Below are positions 1-10,800 of a stretch of DNA of 64,000 nucleotides, in pieces. The translations under genes were made by a program, and so were the position numbers. Source of the stretch: Thraustochytrium sp. TN22 (Eukaryota > Sar > Bigyra > Thraustochytrida > Thraustochytriidae); contig JABLUY010000202.1 in the NCBI GenBank assembly GCA_013306675.1, positions 1 through 64,000 of the forward strand, read 5' to 3'. Numbering within the stretch: the stretch's first letter is position 1; each line of letters starts with the position of its first letter. Below the pieces are notes generated by a model. It made no database searches. It saw nothing but the letters and a program-made list of their open reading frames with translations, and was not told the origin of the DNA.

Positions 1-383
1 AGAGCCTGATCATCGATCAATCGCGCGCGCGCGGGCGGAGCGGCGGCGGCGGCGGAGGCGGGCCCGTGACGGCCGGCCGCCAGTTGCTAGCGAGCTCGCT
101 TGCTAGCTAGCTAGCTAGCCAGCCCAAGCGCAAGCAGGCAAGGCAGGGCGGCGAACCCGCGCCGCTGCGCGACCGCGCGCGCGCGCGCGCGCCGCGGAGG
201 TGGCCGCCTTCCAGGGACGGTCGCAGAGCACAGCAGAGCAGCGCTGCGAGATCAGCGCAGAGCACAGCAGCGCAGAGCACAGCAGCGCAGCGCTGCGCTG
301 CGCTCTGATCTTGTGGCCGTCGCGCGAGGCGCCGCGGCAAATTTGCTAGCGACTAGTAGCGGAGGAGCAGCGGAGAGAGGAGG
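1..383. other. Left-edge spacer, GC-rich simple repeats
   Basis: No gene is supported here. The stretch holds alternating CG runs (about 25-36 and 175-192), a GCTA array at about 101-119, and overlapping AGCGC/AGCAC pentamer-like repeats at about 225-305. It precedes the start codon at 384 and presumably contains that gene's promoter and leader, but no TATA box or other core element is convincing. Confidence 0.5.
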
Positions 384-1823
384 ATGGACGGCCTCCTGGC
401 AATCCGCGACCGCGCGGTGGACGGGTCGACGGGGTACCTTGATGCCTTCTCCGACAGGTGGTCGGCGCTCTCCGACGCAGGGCGACGCGCCGTGAAGCTG
501 GGCGGCGCGCTGCTGGTGGTGGCGCTCGTGGTGGCCATCGCCGTGACCGCCTCGGTGGGCGGCGGGTCCGGGGCGGACGCGTCGAACGTGCAAGCGACTG
601 CAGAGCAGGGCGTCGTGGAGATCGGCACGGTCTCGGAGCGCCCGGACAGCTGTGCCTTCGGCGGCAACGACGCCTGCAGCGACTTCGTCTCCAACGTCGC
701 CGCCTGCGTCTCCGCCAATGGTTGCGAGTGGGACAGCGACGCGTCCTCGTGTGTCGCCTCGGCCGAGTGCGCGTGCTACGACATGCCCTCCGCCGGCTGC
801 GACGGCGACTCGCTTGCCGAGACCGTCTGTGACCTTTACGCCGCCTGCGTCTACGACCAGGACGCCGGTTGCTCGCTCAGTGACAATTGCACGTACACGT
901 CAAGCCCCTCGACTAGTCCTTCGACCAGCCCCACCCTGCTACGCGACACCGTCGCGCCCTCGCCCGCGCCCTCCGTGTCGCCTTCCTGGGACGAGGAGGA
1001 CTGGCCGACCTCGAGCCCGACCTCGAGCCCGGCCGCTCGCCCGGATGACTCGGTAGCGCCCACCCGAGCGCCCTCTCGTGCGCCCTCTCGTGCGCCCACC
1101 ATGTCGCCCACGCCCCAGCCCCAGGCCCTGGGCTGGGGCTTCACGCCCAACCCCACTCTGCAGCGAACCGTGGCCCCGACCACGGAGAGCCCGACCCCCT
1201 ACCCGACCACGGAGAGCCCGACGCCCTACCCGACGCCCTTTCCCTCTCTGGCGCCCAGCAGCTCCCCGACGCGCAATCCCACGTGGGAGCCGACATCCAC
1301 GCCGACGCGTGAGCCTACCCGCGTGCCGACGCGTGAGCCCACTCGATCACCCACGCGCTCGCCCACGCGCGAGCCGTCGCCGTCGCCCACTTCCTACCCG
1401 ACCTGGGAACCGACGCGTGAGCCCACTCGTGTGCCCACGCGCGTGCCCACGCGTGTGCCCACGCGCGAGCCCACGCGTGTGCCCACGCGCACGCCCACGC
1501 GGACGCCCACTCGTGGGCCGACGCCGTCGCCGACGGTCTATCCGACCTGGTCTCCGACGCGCGAGCCGACTCGCTCACCATCCCGCTCGCCGACTCGCGA
1601 GCCGACCCGCTCGCCGACCCGTACGCCGACCCGCTCGCCCACGCGCGAGCCGACGCGTTCGCCTTCTTCCGCACCGACGCCATATCCCACAGTCTCGCCC
1701 ACCTTTGTGAGCTGGGGCTTCACGCCGCCCACGGTGCAGCCGACCGAGATGCCCTCCGTGTCGTCTGAGTCGAGGACTGTCGCGACTGATTCGCCGACAC
1801 GGCCGCCCATCTTCTCCCCATAG
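384..1823 (+). CDS. Type II membrane protein with Cys-rich segment and long Pro/Thr-rich stalk
   Basis: 479 residues, not recognised as a named family. A short N-terminal tail (about 1-38, with RR and K just before the membrane) is followed by one hydrophobic helix at about 39-58, which suggests a signal anchor with the C-terminus outside or in the lumen. Residues about 88-170 carry roughly fifteen cysteines in a domain-like spacing (for example CAFGGNDAC and CVASAECACYD). From about 173 to the end the chain is built of degenerate P-T repeats (PTREPTRSPT, PTRVPTRE, PTPYPT), a low-complexity type common in stramenopile surface proteins and probably heavily O-glycosylated. The DNA in this part is correspondingly repetitive. 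The start at 384 is the first ATG giving the complete anchor. Role inferred as a cell-surface or wall-associated protein; no catalytic motif is visible. Confidence 0.8.
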   Translation: MDGLLAIRDRAVDGSTGYLDAFSDRWSALSDAGRRAVKLGGALLVVALVVAIAVTASVGGGSGADASNVQATAEQGVVEIGTVSERPDSCAFGGNDACSDFVSNVAACVSANGCEWDSDASSCVASAECACYDMPSAGCDGDSLAETVCDLYAACVYDQDAGCSLSDNCTYTSSPSTSPSTSPTLLRDTVAPSPAPSVSPSWDEEDWPTSSPTSSPAARPDDSVAPTRAPSRAPSRAPTMSPTPQPQALGWGFTPNPTLQRTVAPTTESPTPYPTTESPTPYPTPFPSLAPSSSPTRNPTWEPTSTPTREPTRVPTREPTRSPTRSPTREPSPSPTSYPTWEPTREPTRVPTRVPTRVPTREPTRVPTRTPTRTPTRGPTPSPTVYPTWSPTREPTRSPSRSPTREPTRSPTRTPTRSPTREPTRSPSSAPTPYPTVSPTFVSWGFTPPTVQPTEMPSVSSESRTVATDSPTRPPIFSP

Positions 1824-2658
1824 TTTTTCTCTCCTCGTGCGCTGTGGCTCCAGGAGCCCCCTCGCGTGTTGTACCACTACGACGACTCGGCCGTCCGTCC
1901 CTGTCCTAATGGACTGACAACAGTCAGACAGATGCTCTGATGATGGGCCCTGCCCCGCTCTTTCGCTCGCCTTTGTCTGTGCCTGCCTGCCTGCCTCTGT
2001 GCCTGCCTACCTGCCTGCCTGCCAAACTACTTACTGTCAGGCGCGCTCGTCGCAGAGCAAGCAAGCCAGCCAGCAAGCGTCGCAGCGAGCGCGGCCGGCG
2101 CCCCCGCTTTTTTTACGATTCAATGTTGACCATGTGATGCACTTCTTTCTTGAGCTCGAGCCTGCCTCGATCGATGCTCAGGCCAGCGTGCTCGTGCTGC
2201 TGACCTGGCTGGCCTTGGTCCCAGTCTCTGAGTCCTTGCTTGGCGGCGTACGAAGTGATACGCCGACTTTCCTTCAAGTTGTGTCTCACCTCGATGCGTC
2301 CGAGTCCTCGACGTACTGTTTGAATGTATGTATGTCCTCTACACCACCTTGTCCTTGCCAGCCAGCCAGGTGGGGAGGCTCATCGTGTGATGGTGAGGCT
2401 CGTGATGATGCCTCGGTCTCGACACACTGTCAGTACTGGCACTCCGGGTCCTCGTCCTCGACGTACACAACCACTTCGAAGTTCGCCCTTCCAGGCTGCC
2501 GAGACTCGTCCAGACCCCCAAAGGCTCGCAAGCAAGCAAGCTACGTGCCGGGGCCGGAGCCGGAGCGGGGGCGCGGGGCGCTGACGGACCCCGGCGCCCG
2601 CGCGGCGGCGCCAGCGGTGGCGCGCCTCCGCGGCGCGGAAGCGGCCGCGGCCGGCAAC
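1824..2658. other. Spacer or 5' portion upstream of the carboxypeptidase core
   Basis: The sequence is open in the carboxypeptidase frame from 1999, but its translation is low complexity and Ser/Pro/Arg rich up to 2658. A CTGCCTGC-type array lies at about 1980-2025. An in-frame ATG at 2137 is followed by a hydrophobic stretch (VLVLLTWLALVPV) that could be a signal peptide, so part of this interval may be coding or may hold an intron. Confidence 0.4.
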
Positions 2659-4455
2659 ATGGCGGACGACGAGCTGGATGCTGCCGACAGCGGCACCAAC
2701 ACTGCCACGGACGCCCCCACCGGCGAGACCGAGGCGCCAACAGCGCCGATTCCTACGCTGCCCGAGGCGACGCTGCACGGCTGTTTGACGTGGGAGGCTT
2801 CAGAGGCGTACGTGGCGGCGCTTGCGGCGACCTTCCCGGCGTTCGCCCGGCGCGAGGAGCTCGGGGTGTCCGTGGAGGGCAGGCCGATCTCGGCGCTGTG
2901 CGTGGGACGCTGCGACGAGGCGGACGACGCGCACGTGGCGCAGGCGCTGCTGAACGGGATGCACCACTCGCGGGAGTGCGTGTCCATGATGGCGCTGCTC
3001 AAGACGCTGGAGCGTGTCTTCAGCGATCTGAAGCAGGTCACCGACCAGGATGGCGCTAGGGCCAACGAGGACAGCGCCTGGGCCGCCGACCTGCTGCGCT
3101 CGCGACGCCTTTGGTTCGTGCCGGTCGTCAACCCGGATGGCTACGTGTACAACGCGGAGCAGCTGGCGCTGCGACCTGGCCAGACCCGCTTCGCGATGCA
3201 GCGCAAGAATCGGCAACCGCCTGGCCAAGGCCACCAGTGCTCACGGTCCGCCGACATTGGCGTGGACCTAAACCGCAACTACGCCACGTGCTTCTTCGAG
3301 GACGACAAGGAGGACCCTCGCACGCGCGGCGCCAGCACCAATCCGTGCCAGGAGGACTACCAAGGCCCGGAGCCCTTCTCGGAGCCGGAGACGCGCGCCA
3401 TGCGCGCTCTCGTGGAGCGCTCTAACTTCACCACGGCGCTCAACGTGCACTCTTTCGGCAAGTTTCTCCTCCTGCCCTGGTCCTGCAAGAGCAAGCCCAT
3501 GTCCGAGGCTGAGTCGGCCTATTACCTCCGCCTGGGCCGCGACTTCGCTGGGGTCAACCACTTCACCACGGGCCACTCCTTCAAGATGATCGGCTACGCC
3601 GTCGATGGCGACGCTGCCGACTGGATGTACGACGCCCACGGCATCTACGCCATGTCGCCCGAGGTAGGCCCCGACGACCGCTGGGTTGACCACAGCTTCA
3701 CCCGCGACGGCTTCTGGCCCGACGCAAACCTGGTCGACGAGCTCGCGACGGCCAACGTCGACATGCTGCTGCAGGCCTCGCTCGCGGCCGGCAGCTACCT
3801 GCGCATCCGCAACGCCTCCTTCTCGCCCGCCGGCGCGAACCTCGAGGTCGTCGTGGAGAACGCCGGCTTGTGGCACTCCTGGGGCGCCGTTCGCGTCATC
3901 CTCCGCAGCCCTGCCTCCGAAACCCTTGTCGCCTCCTTGCGTCCGCTGGCCGCCAAGTACGACAGCGCCACCGTCCGGCTCGCGCTGCCCACCTCCATCA
4001 CCGACGTCTCTGATGCGGGCGCTGACGCTGAGTGGACGCTCGGTCTCTTGGACGACCAGGACTGCGTCATGTACTCGCTCTCGGTCGCTGATTTGATCGA
4101 CGGTGACGGGGCTGATGGCGATGCCACCGATCTCGTCACGCTCACTTCCATCATGGGACCTCGCGCCTTTCAGCGCCGCTATGCAGCCCACCACACCGCC
4201 TGCCGTATCCCGCCAAACGCGTCTGTGACTGTGTCCTCCGCGGAGCCCATCGATGCCGACTCGCTGGACCAGGCTAGCTTTCTTAGCTTCTCGGTTCTTG
4301 CCCTCTTGGGCATCGCAGCCCTCGGCACTGTGGCTGTCGTTGTCCTCTGTTTTCGAAGGGCTCAACGCGTGGACCCAATTGCCTACGAGCTCGTGGAGCC
4401 CACGGCTTCTCGTGCGTCGAACAATGCGAGAGCCTCCTCGCGGGACCAGGTTTAG
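2137..4455 (+). CDS. M14 zinc carboxypeptidase with C-terminal membrane anchor
   Basis: Family M14 enzymes remove C-terminal residues from peptides using one zinc ion. Numbering from the ATG at 2659, the zinc ligands appear as HSRE (H103, E106) and the histidine in LNVHSFG (H264). DLNRNY (about 203-208) supplies the substrate carboxylate-binding Asn-Arg, and YAMSPEVG carries the general-base Glu (E335). The catalytic domain fills about 30-375. It is followed by a beta-rich domain, one hydrophobic helix at about 541-566 and a ~40-residue basic tail, which points to a type I membrane protein. That topology needs a signal peptide. The ATG at 2137 begins a plausible one (MHFFLELEP then a hydrophobic run), whereas the ATG at 2659 begins MADDELDAAD and has none. 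The region 2200-2650 looks like non-coding or linker sequence, so the true 5' structure is unsettled. The family call is secure; the start is not. Confidence 0.85.
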   Translation: MHFFLELEPASIDAQASVLVLLTWLALVPVSESLLGGVRSDTPTFLQVVSHLDASESSTYCLNVCMSSTPPCPCQPARWGGSSCDGEARDDASVSTHCQYWHSGSSSSTYTTTSKFALPGCRDSSRPPKARKQASYVPGPEPERGRGALTDPGARAAAPAVARLRGAEAAAAGNMADDELDAADSGTNTATDAPTGETEAPTAPIPTLPEATLHGCLTWEASEAYVAALAATFPAFARREELGVSVEGRPISALCVGRCDEADDAHVAQALLNGMHHSRECVSMMALLKTLERVFSDLKQVTDQDGARANEDSAWAADLLRSRRLWFVPVVNPDGYVYNAEQLALRPGQTRFAMQRKNRQPPGQGHQCSRSADIGVDLNRNYATCFFEDDKEDPRTRGASTNPCQEDYQGPEPFSEPETRAMRALVERSNFTTALNVHSFGKFLLLPWSCKSKPMSEAESAYYLRLGRDFAGVNHFTTGHSFKMIGYAVDGDAADWMYDAHGIYAMSPEVGPDDRWVDHSFTRDGFWPDANLVDELATANVDMLLQASLAAGSYLRIRNASFSPAGANLEVVVENAGLWHSWGAVRVILRSPASETLVASLRPLAAKYDSATVRLALPTSITDVSDAGADAEWTLGLLDDQDCVMYSLSVADLIDGDGADGDATDLVTLTSIMGPRAFQRRYAAHHTACRIPPNASVTVSSAEPIDADSLDQASFLSFSVLALLGIAALGTVAVVVLCFRRAQRVDPIAYELVEPTASRASNNARASSRDQV

Positions 4456-4833
4456 CTCAAGCTAGAGCTTGCTTGAGAGCTACTAGCTAGCTAGCTAGCT
4501 AGATGGATAGAGAGCTCCCCGCGCTAGCTAGCTAGAGAGCAGTCTTTCCAGTAGCGAGCCAGCTAGTAGCTAGTAGCTAGCTACTAGAGCTTGCTGTAGC
4601 GAGCTCGGCCAGAAGGAAGGCGTGCAGCTTCCAGCGGTGCTCGCTCTAACTTTTAGATTTGTATCTGTGTGAAAAGCTGCTGCTACCGGATTTGCAATCT
4701 CGAGCGCTCTCGAACACGGTCTGTGTGTGTGGTAGGACGTCCTTTGTCGTCATTACCGACATCATCATCACCATCATCATCATCATCATCACCACTTGCT
4801 TCATTTGCTTCAGAGTTGGGACCATGTCATCCA
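4456..4833. other. Convergent 3' spacer with CTAG and CAT arrays
   Basis: This lies between the stop codons of two convergent genes. It contains dense GCTA/CTAG tracts at about 4470-4590 and a (CAT)n microsatellite at about 4760-4793. No gene is supported. It presumably holds the 3' UTRs and poly(A) signals of both neighbours. Confidence 0.6.
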
Positions 4834-5722
4834 TCAAAACTCGATCTGGACGTCCTTGGCGTAGCCAAGCTTCTCCAGGTTGGCCTTGCAGGCATACTTG
4901 ATCATGGGCGGCGGGCCGCACATGAGAATGACGGCGTCCGCCGATGGTGGGGGCATGTGCGCCTTGATCATCTTCTCGTCGATAAAACCGCTCGAGTACT
5001 TCCAGTCCGCGGGCGGCCGGTCCAGCGTGTAATGCAGGCGAAAGCGGCCCGGATGCCGCTCGGCCTCCGCCTCCAGCAGATCGCGCACGAGGATATCGTC
5101 CTCAGTCTGGTTGCCGAAAATGAGCGAGATCTTGGTGTTGTCCTCCGGGTCCTTGAGGATAGCCTTGATCAGCTGCAGCATGGGCGTGATACCGGTGCCG
5201 CCCGCCATCATACCAATCATCCTGACCTGGCGCTCCTTCTTGCCGACGCGCAGCACGCCGCGCCCCACATACTCAATGCGCCCAAATGGGCCGGCCACGT
5301 CGATGGTGTCGCCGATGCTCAACGAGTCCAAGTGCTGCGACATCTTGCCGCCGTCCGGGAATCGCTCGGTGCCGGCCTTGTATGCCTTGATGACGAGCTC
5401 CACGTAGCCTGCGTCGTCATCCGACGAGCTGGGCGTGTACTTGCGCTCGATCTCGTGCTTGCCGTGCTCAGGGTCCGCCTGCCCATTCCACTCGCCCTCC
5501 TGGCTGGCCTTCGGGTTCGGGCACCAGAACTTGATGTGCTTGCCCACAGGCAGCCCGAGCCGCATGCGCTCGTCCGGCAGCTTGAAGCGCAGAACGAATG
5601 AGTCGTGCGTCAGAATGATCTTTTCCGCCAGCTCGATCGGCCGCCGCTCCTTCTTGAGAAAGACCTCCAGTGGCGCATCGCCCATGGGGGCCTCCGCCGC
5701 AACCTCCTCCTGCTGCTGCTGC

Positions 5723-5755
<33 letters not shown>

Positions 5756-6459
5756 ATCGCTGCCGCCTTGGCCTTGGTCTCCGCCTTGGCCTGCGCGGCG
5801 GCCGCCGCCGCCGCCGAACCCTCCAGGTAGCCCACACGCGTGTACTTGGTCTCGAACTTGGCGATCCACTCCTCGAGGGTGTTGAGCTCCATCCAGCTCA
5901 AGCCCTCGATGCTCGAGTTCTCCACATCCGCGGCGTCCAACGACACGAGCGCCAGCGCGCGCGAGGCATCCTTGCCCGCCATGATCTCGTAAGGCCCGCC
6001 CGGGCCGTAAAAGTCAGGGTCCACGTCGTAGATCACACCCTTGGCCGCCAGGTACACGGGCTGGCCATTGCGCCCGTTGTACGTGGCCAGCTCCTCGAGT
6101 GTCAAGAACTGCTCCACCACCAGGTCGCCCACCTTGCGCGCCGTGAGCCGCACCTTGGCGGCGTCGAGCGAGGCCTCCTCCTCGGCGCTCAGCTGCCGCC
6201 CGCCCACGCTCGCGAACCGCTTCTTGTCCGGCGTCACGTCATACACGGTGCCGTCCTGCAGTGCCACGAAGCACAGCCGACCGTCCTGGCCGTCGAACAG
6301 CTCCAGATCCTTCTCCGTGAACTTGCGATCTGACGGCAGCGCCGCCTCCGCGTCGTTGCCACTCGTCCAGTCCTCCAGCTTCGCCCACAGGAACCAGATC
6401 GCCGCGGCGCCCACGCCCATGCCCAGCACCGTGTCCACGCTCACGATCGACTGCGTCAT
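4834..6459 (-). CDS. MAPR (heme-binding) / NADH-cytochrome b5 reductase fusion
   Basis: 541 residues. Residues about 9-27 form a membrane anchor. Next come two stretches of the membrane-associated progesterone receptor (cytochrome b5-like heme/steroid-binding) type. The first is short and degenerate (about 45-100). The second (about 118-215) is good, with YGPGGPYEIMAGKDASRAL, matching the PGRMC core and its heme-ligand Tyr. A polyglutamine linker (about 235-255) leads to a full FAD/NAD(P)-binding reductase domain (about 265-541). That domain shows RKYTPSSS (RxYTxxS flavin motif, ~338), a phosphate-binding GKMSQHLD, AGGTGITPM (~416) and the nucleotide-binding CGPPPMIKYA (~512). The expected activity is NADH-dependent reduction of a heme or b5 partner at a membrane, feeding desaturases, sterol enzymes or P450s. 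MAPR proteins are normally separate partners, so the covalent fusion is the odd point. The start at 6459 supplies the anchor. Confidence 0.88.
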
Positions 6460-6600
6460 CTTGCTTCACTTCGCCTTGCGTCGCCTCGCCGCGCGTCGCT
6501 TCGCGTCGCCTTGCCTCGTCGCGTCGCGCTGCGCCGCGCCGCGCTGCGCCGCGCTGCGCCGCACTTCACTCGCCAAGCTAGATGATCGACGGGATGATCT

Positions 6601-6632
<32 letters not shown>

Positions 6633-7881
6633 ACGCGGGACGCCCAAGCAGGTATGCCCGCCGCTCGCGCGCTCGCCGCCGCCGCCTCCGTCCGGGCCGC
6701 GCCGGCGCCGATGGTGATGGACGTCGCGACCTTGAGGTTATGGATTGCGTCACATCGAGCAAGCAGCACCACGGCACGTACGCAGAAGGTCCAGAACATC
6801 CGATGGCGCCTCATGAAGCCTCATGAACCTATCGACGGCAACTTTCTCGATCAATGACCACCTCGGCCACAAAGCACATGACAGCTTGCGAACGGACGAT
6901 CATGATCAAGCCTGCTCAAGCCTTGATTTGATTCATGTCAGGTCAGAGCGGGACTCCGGGTCCGTCGCGGCGTCGCGCATCTCGTCGAAGCGGCGGACTG
7001 CTTGCTCGGGCTAACGGGGAACAACCCTGGCGTCAAGGCATGAAGCGGCGGCGCCGCGGGACTGCACACCCGGGACTGGACTGGCGGCGGACTGCCTCGC
7101 GCGGACTGGATCGCTCGTACTACGCACGACGACGCCACGGTCGGAGATGCCAGTCGCGCTAGCTAGCTAGCTAGGGCAAGCCTACTGTTTGTAACTGTGC
7201 CGCAGCGGGCGCGCCCAGGGGTTGGGAACTCTGCTTCGGTGTGGGCGACGCTCGGCGACGCTCGGCGACGGAGACAGCAAGTCTTGGTAAAGGATGTGGG
7301 AGGATGGGGCTAACGCGGCTGTCTTCTCAGAGTTCGCATCATTCCATGAGTTACATGCGTGCAATGGCAAGCGACAGTGAGTGGAAGGCGGCAAACCCCC
7401 GTCTGAAACGGTCTTTTGACGGGCAAGTAAAATCAACGCATCAGCTTGGGCAAAATGTCCGGTCTCGCCTAGATAAGGCTAATTGTTTCCGAACCACGGT
7501 CGAACCACGGTCGAACCACTCGAACCACTCGAAGCAGTGTCGAGGCACTGGTGATCGATCGATCCCACGGGTCGAGCAACCGACGTCACACCACGTGCCG
7601 CAAGCAGCAACCGCGACAACTCAGGCACGTCAGCGACACAGGGCCGTAAGCCAGCCACGTCCGCGGTTGTGGTGAAAAGGTGGCCGCTTCTGCCCAGTTG
7701 CCGTCCCGAGAGCGCGAACGGATAGGCGCTTGTGACCGCTCGCAGCGCACGTACCCCTACCCCCTAGTGCGCAAGCTGACGCGTACACCTGGAGCGACAC
7801 AGCAGAGCCTGACTCACTCACTCACTCGCTCGGACGCGCGTCGCGCTGTATGCGGCGCGCGGGCGAGTTGAGCGCCACAAG
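6460..7881. other. Divergent promoter region with simple repeats
   Basis: About 1.4 kb lies between two divergent genes. Immediately upstream of 6459 there is a GCGTCGC/GCGCCGC-rich stretch (6470-6565), then a (CCG)n tract at about 6601-6633, a GCTA array at 7158-7174, and a short tandem array of TCGAACCAC at about 7487-7535. No ORF here has recognisable protein character. It must contain both promoters, but no specific site can be named. Confidence 0.55.
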
Positions 7882-10800
7882 ATGAGCGACGACGGAGACG
7901 CTGACAAGCACAATGACGGGCACGAGGAAGGCGAAGGCAACAGCGGCGGCGACGCCGCAGGCTTGCAACAACTGCATCAGGAGCAGCATCAGGCACGCCA
8001 GCATCACCATCACCAGCACCTGCACCTGCATCAGCATCCGCATGAATATCAGCAGCAACAGCAGCAGCAACAGCAGCAACAACAACAAGGTCTCTGGCCT
8101 ACGAGCGACTACGTGGCCTCGCCGCACAATGACTACTTGATCCACTGGGGAAACCATGGATGGGGAGAACATGGCCACACCACCGAGCAGGAGGCAGCGG
8201 CGGCAGCCGTCACCAAGTCGCAGCGCAGGAAAAGGAGGCTGCGGCGTCTGCCGCCAGGACGGCAGCCTCATCCTGACGGCTCGAGCGAGCTGGACTCTGC
8301 AGTGTCGGGTTCGCCGATGGCGTCGCAAGCCTTGAGCGATGCCCCAAAAGCTGCCCGGCATTTCGTAGGACACCGCGAAGAGGCCGGCGCCGGGGCGGCG
8401 CTACCCTCGCCCGGCACACAAGTCCTCTCGCCTGACGCGCAGGTCCTCTCATCGAGCGCAGGGGCTCTTTCGCCAGGGTCGCCTGAAAGTTTGCGGTTCT
8501 CGCTTCAACCTGCACCGTCATCTCCGCAGCGTGTCTCGCTGGACGAGGAGTCCACCCAGCGCGTGGTGTCGGAGATTATGCTCGCCCTATCTAAGGCACC
8601 GCAGGATTTGCTCGCGCGCTGCGGCCTCGACGCGCTGGACCAGCCCATCTCCAAGCAGCTGTCCTCCTCGTCCTCCTCGTCGATGTCGGCGTCTCGCAGC
8701 CCAGGCCTGCGGCGAAGCACGACCATCTCGGGGCGGCCCTCTTCACCGCCCGCGCCCTCGGAGGCGGAGGGCCTCTTGCGCGAGTTCGCAGATCTGCAAT
8801 CGCGGCAGAGCGTGAGCTTCGAGGCGCGGGACAAGGCGCGGCGCGCCTCGGTCAAGCTCGGCACAACACGGAGCCAGGCCAACTCGCGGGGCGTCTCGCT
8901 CGGTCCTACGGACGCCAGCAACCGCGCCTCCAAGGAGGCTAGCGGGAGCACACCCAACCCCCCCTCGGTTCGCGCTAGGGCAGCTCGCATGACTGCCTTC
9001 TTTGCCGATGCCGTGAGCAGCAAGATGCGCAGGTCCGGAGCCGTCACGCCATTGTCCTGGAACAGGAGCGACCAGTCCACTTCCGGCAAGCTCCAGGCGT
9101 TGACGAGCCGCGTCTTGACTGGGTCCGGGAAGCGCAGCGTCAGCGGGTCTGTGCTGGATGATATCGTGGAGCTGGATGAGATAAAGCGAGCCGCGACACA
9201 GAACAATCTTGGCGCCATCAAAGCCTCCTCCCACTCGCGTGAGCTCGAGTATATGGAAACGAACGTGTTGACAGCGCCAAGCCTCAAGCGGCTCAAGAGC
9301 AACGAGCACTTGCAGTCGCAAGAGGAGCGTCTGGCGGCGCCTGAGCCCGCAGCGCGCCTGAGCGAGGAGGAGCTGCGCAAGGTATACCCGGACCTGTGGG
9401 ACTCCTTTCGACGATACGATGAGGACGGAGACGGGGCGATTGACTCGGAAGAGCTTGCGTCGTACCTAGAGGTGGAGCTGGGGTCCAAGATCGATGCGGA
9501 CGACATCGAGAGCTTCTTCGAGGCGATCGATGAGAACGGGGACGGCCAGGTCTCCTTCAAAGAGCTGGCGGACTGGTACCACTCGATTGTGCGTTCGCTA
9601 GAGATGGCGAGCGGCGTTCAGCACGGCGTCACAGTAGGCACGATCTTTGATGTGACCAAATTTAACCTCGGGGACATCGCCAAGAGCCTCAACACGCCCC
9701 TGCACATGAGCGGTGGCGGGTTGCTGGGCCTGCCCCTCATAAGCGAGTTGGATGAACTTGTGGACCACTCGCGCTGGTGGGTCATTCACCCGCTGAGCAC
9801 GTTCCACGTGACCTGGGACCTCGCCATCTCTGCGGTGCTCGTCGTCACACTCATCACGCTGCCCCTGGCGCTTGCCTTTGAGGGCTTTAACGAGCACATG
9901 GCGGCCTTCAACCTGACAGTGGATATCGTCTTCTGCCTGGACATTTTCAAGAACTTCTTCACGGGCTACGTGGACGCGGACGGCGTGACTCACATGCTGC
10001 CACGCAAGATTGTGATTCACTACATGACGACCTGGTTCCTCCCGGACCTCATCTCAAGCGTGCCCATCGACCTGATTCTGGATCACCTGGACGGCGTGGA
10101 GGGCGACGCTCTGACGCGATCCACCAAGAGCCTCAAGCTCGTGCGCCTGGTGCGAATGACCAAGCTCTTCCGCCTGATGCGCATGGGCCGCGCAGCCAAG
10201 TATGTGTCGCTGTGGAGGCGATTTGTGGAGGATCGCCTCAAGATCCGCATCCACGAGAGCACGATGCGCATGCTCAAGCTTGGGCTCCTGCTGCTTATGC
10301 TGGCACACTGGATTGGCTGCATGCAATTCATGATCTGCAGGCTCATGGAGTACCCCGAGTCCAGCTGGATCGTCGTCGCTGGCCTGGACCTCATGAGCGA
10401 AGAGCAGCAGTACCTGTGGTCCTTCTTCAAGGCGCTTGGGCAGATGATCGGCATCGGCTTTGAGACGCCGCCCATCACCAACCTGAGCTGCATGGACCTC
10501 AACGACGGCTGGTGCGGCGTGGAGATGTGGATCAACCTGGGCAGCATGTACCTGGGCAGCGTGTTTTACGCCATCATGATCTCCAACATTAGCTCCATCA
10601 TCTTCAGCATGAACATGGCCTCGCGCCTGTACCAGGAGAAGACGCAGCAGCTCAACGAGTACATGCGCAGCAAGCGCCTGCCGCCCTCTTTGCGCGACCG
10701 CGTGCGCGACTATTTCTCGCTGCGCTACTCGGAAGGAAAGATCTTCAATGAAGACGCCATCATGAAAGACCTCAGCCCTTCGCTGCGCCGCGACATTATG

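Noticed and set aside
7487-7535. Repeated GGTTCGA (minus strand) resembling tRNA T-loops
   Set aside because: It is a short tandem array of TCGAACCAC with no cloverleaf.
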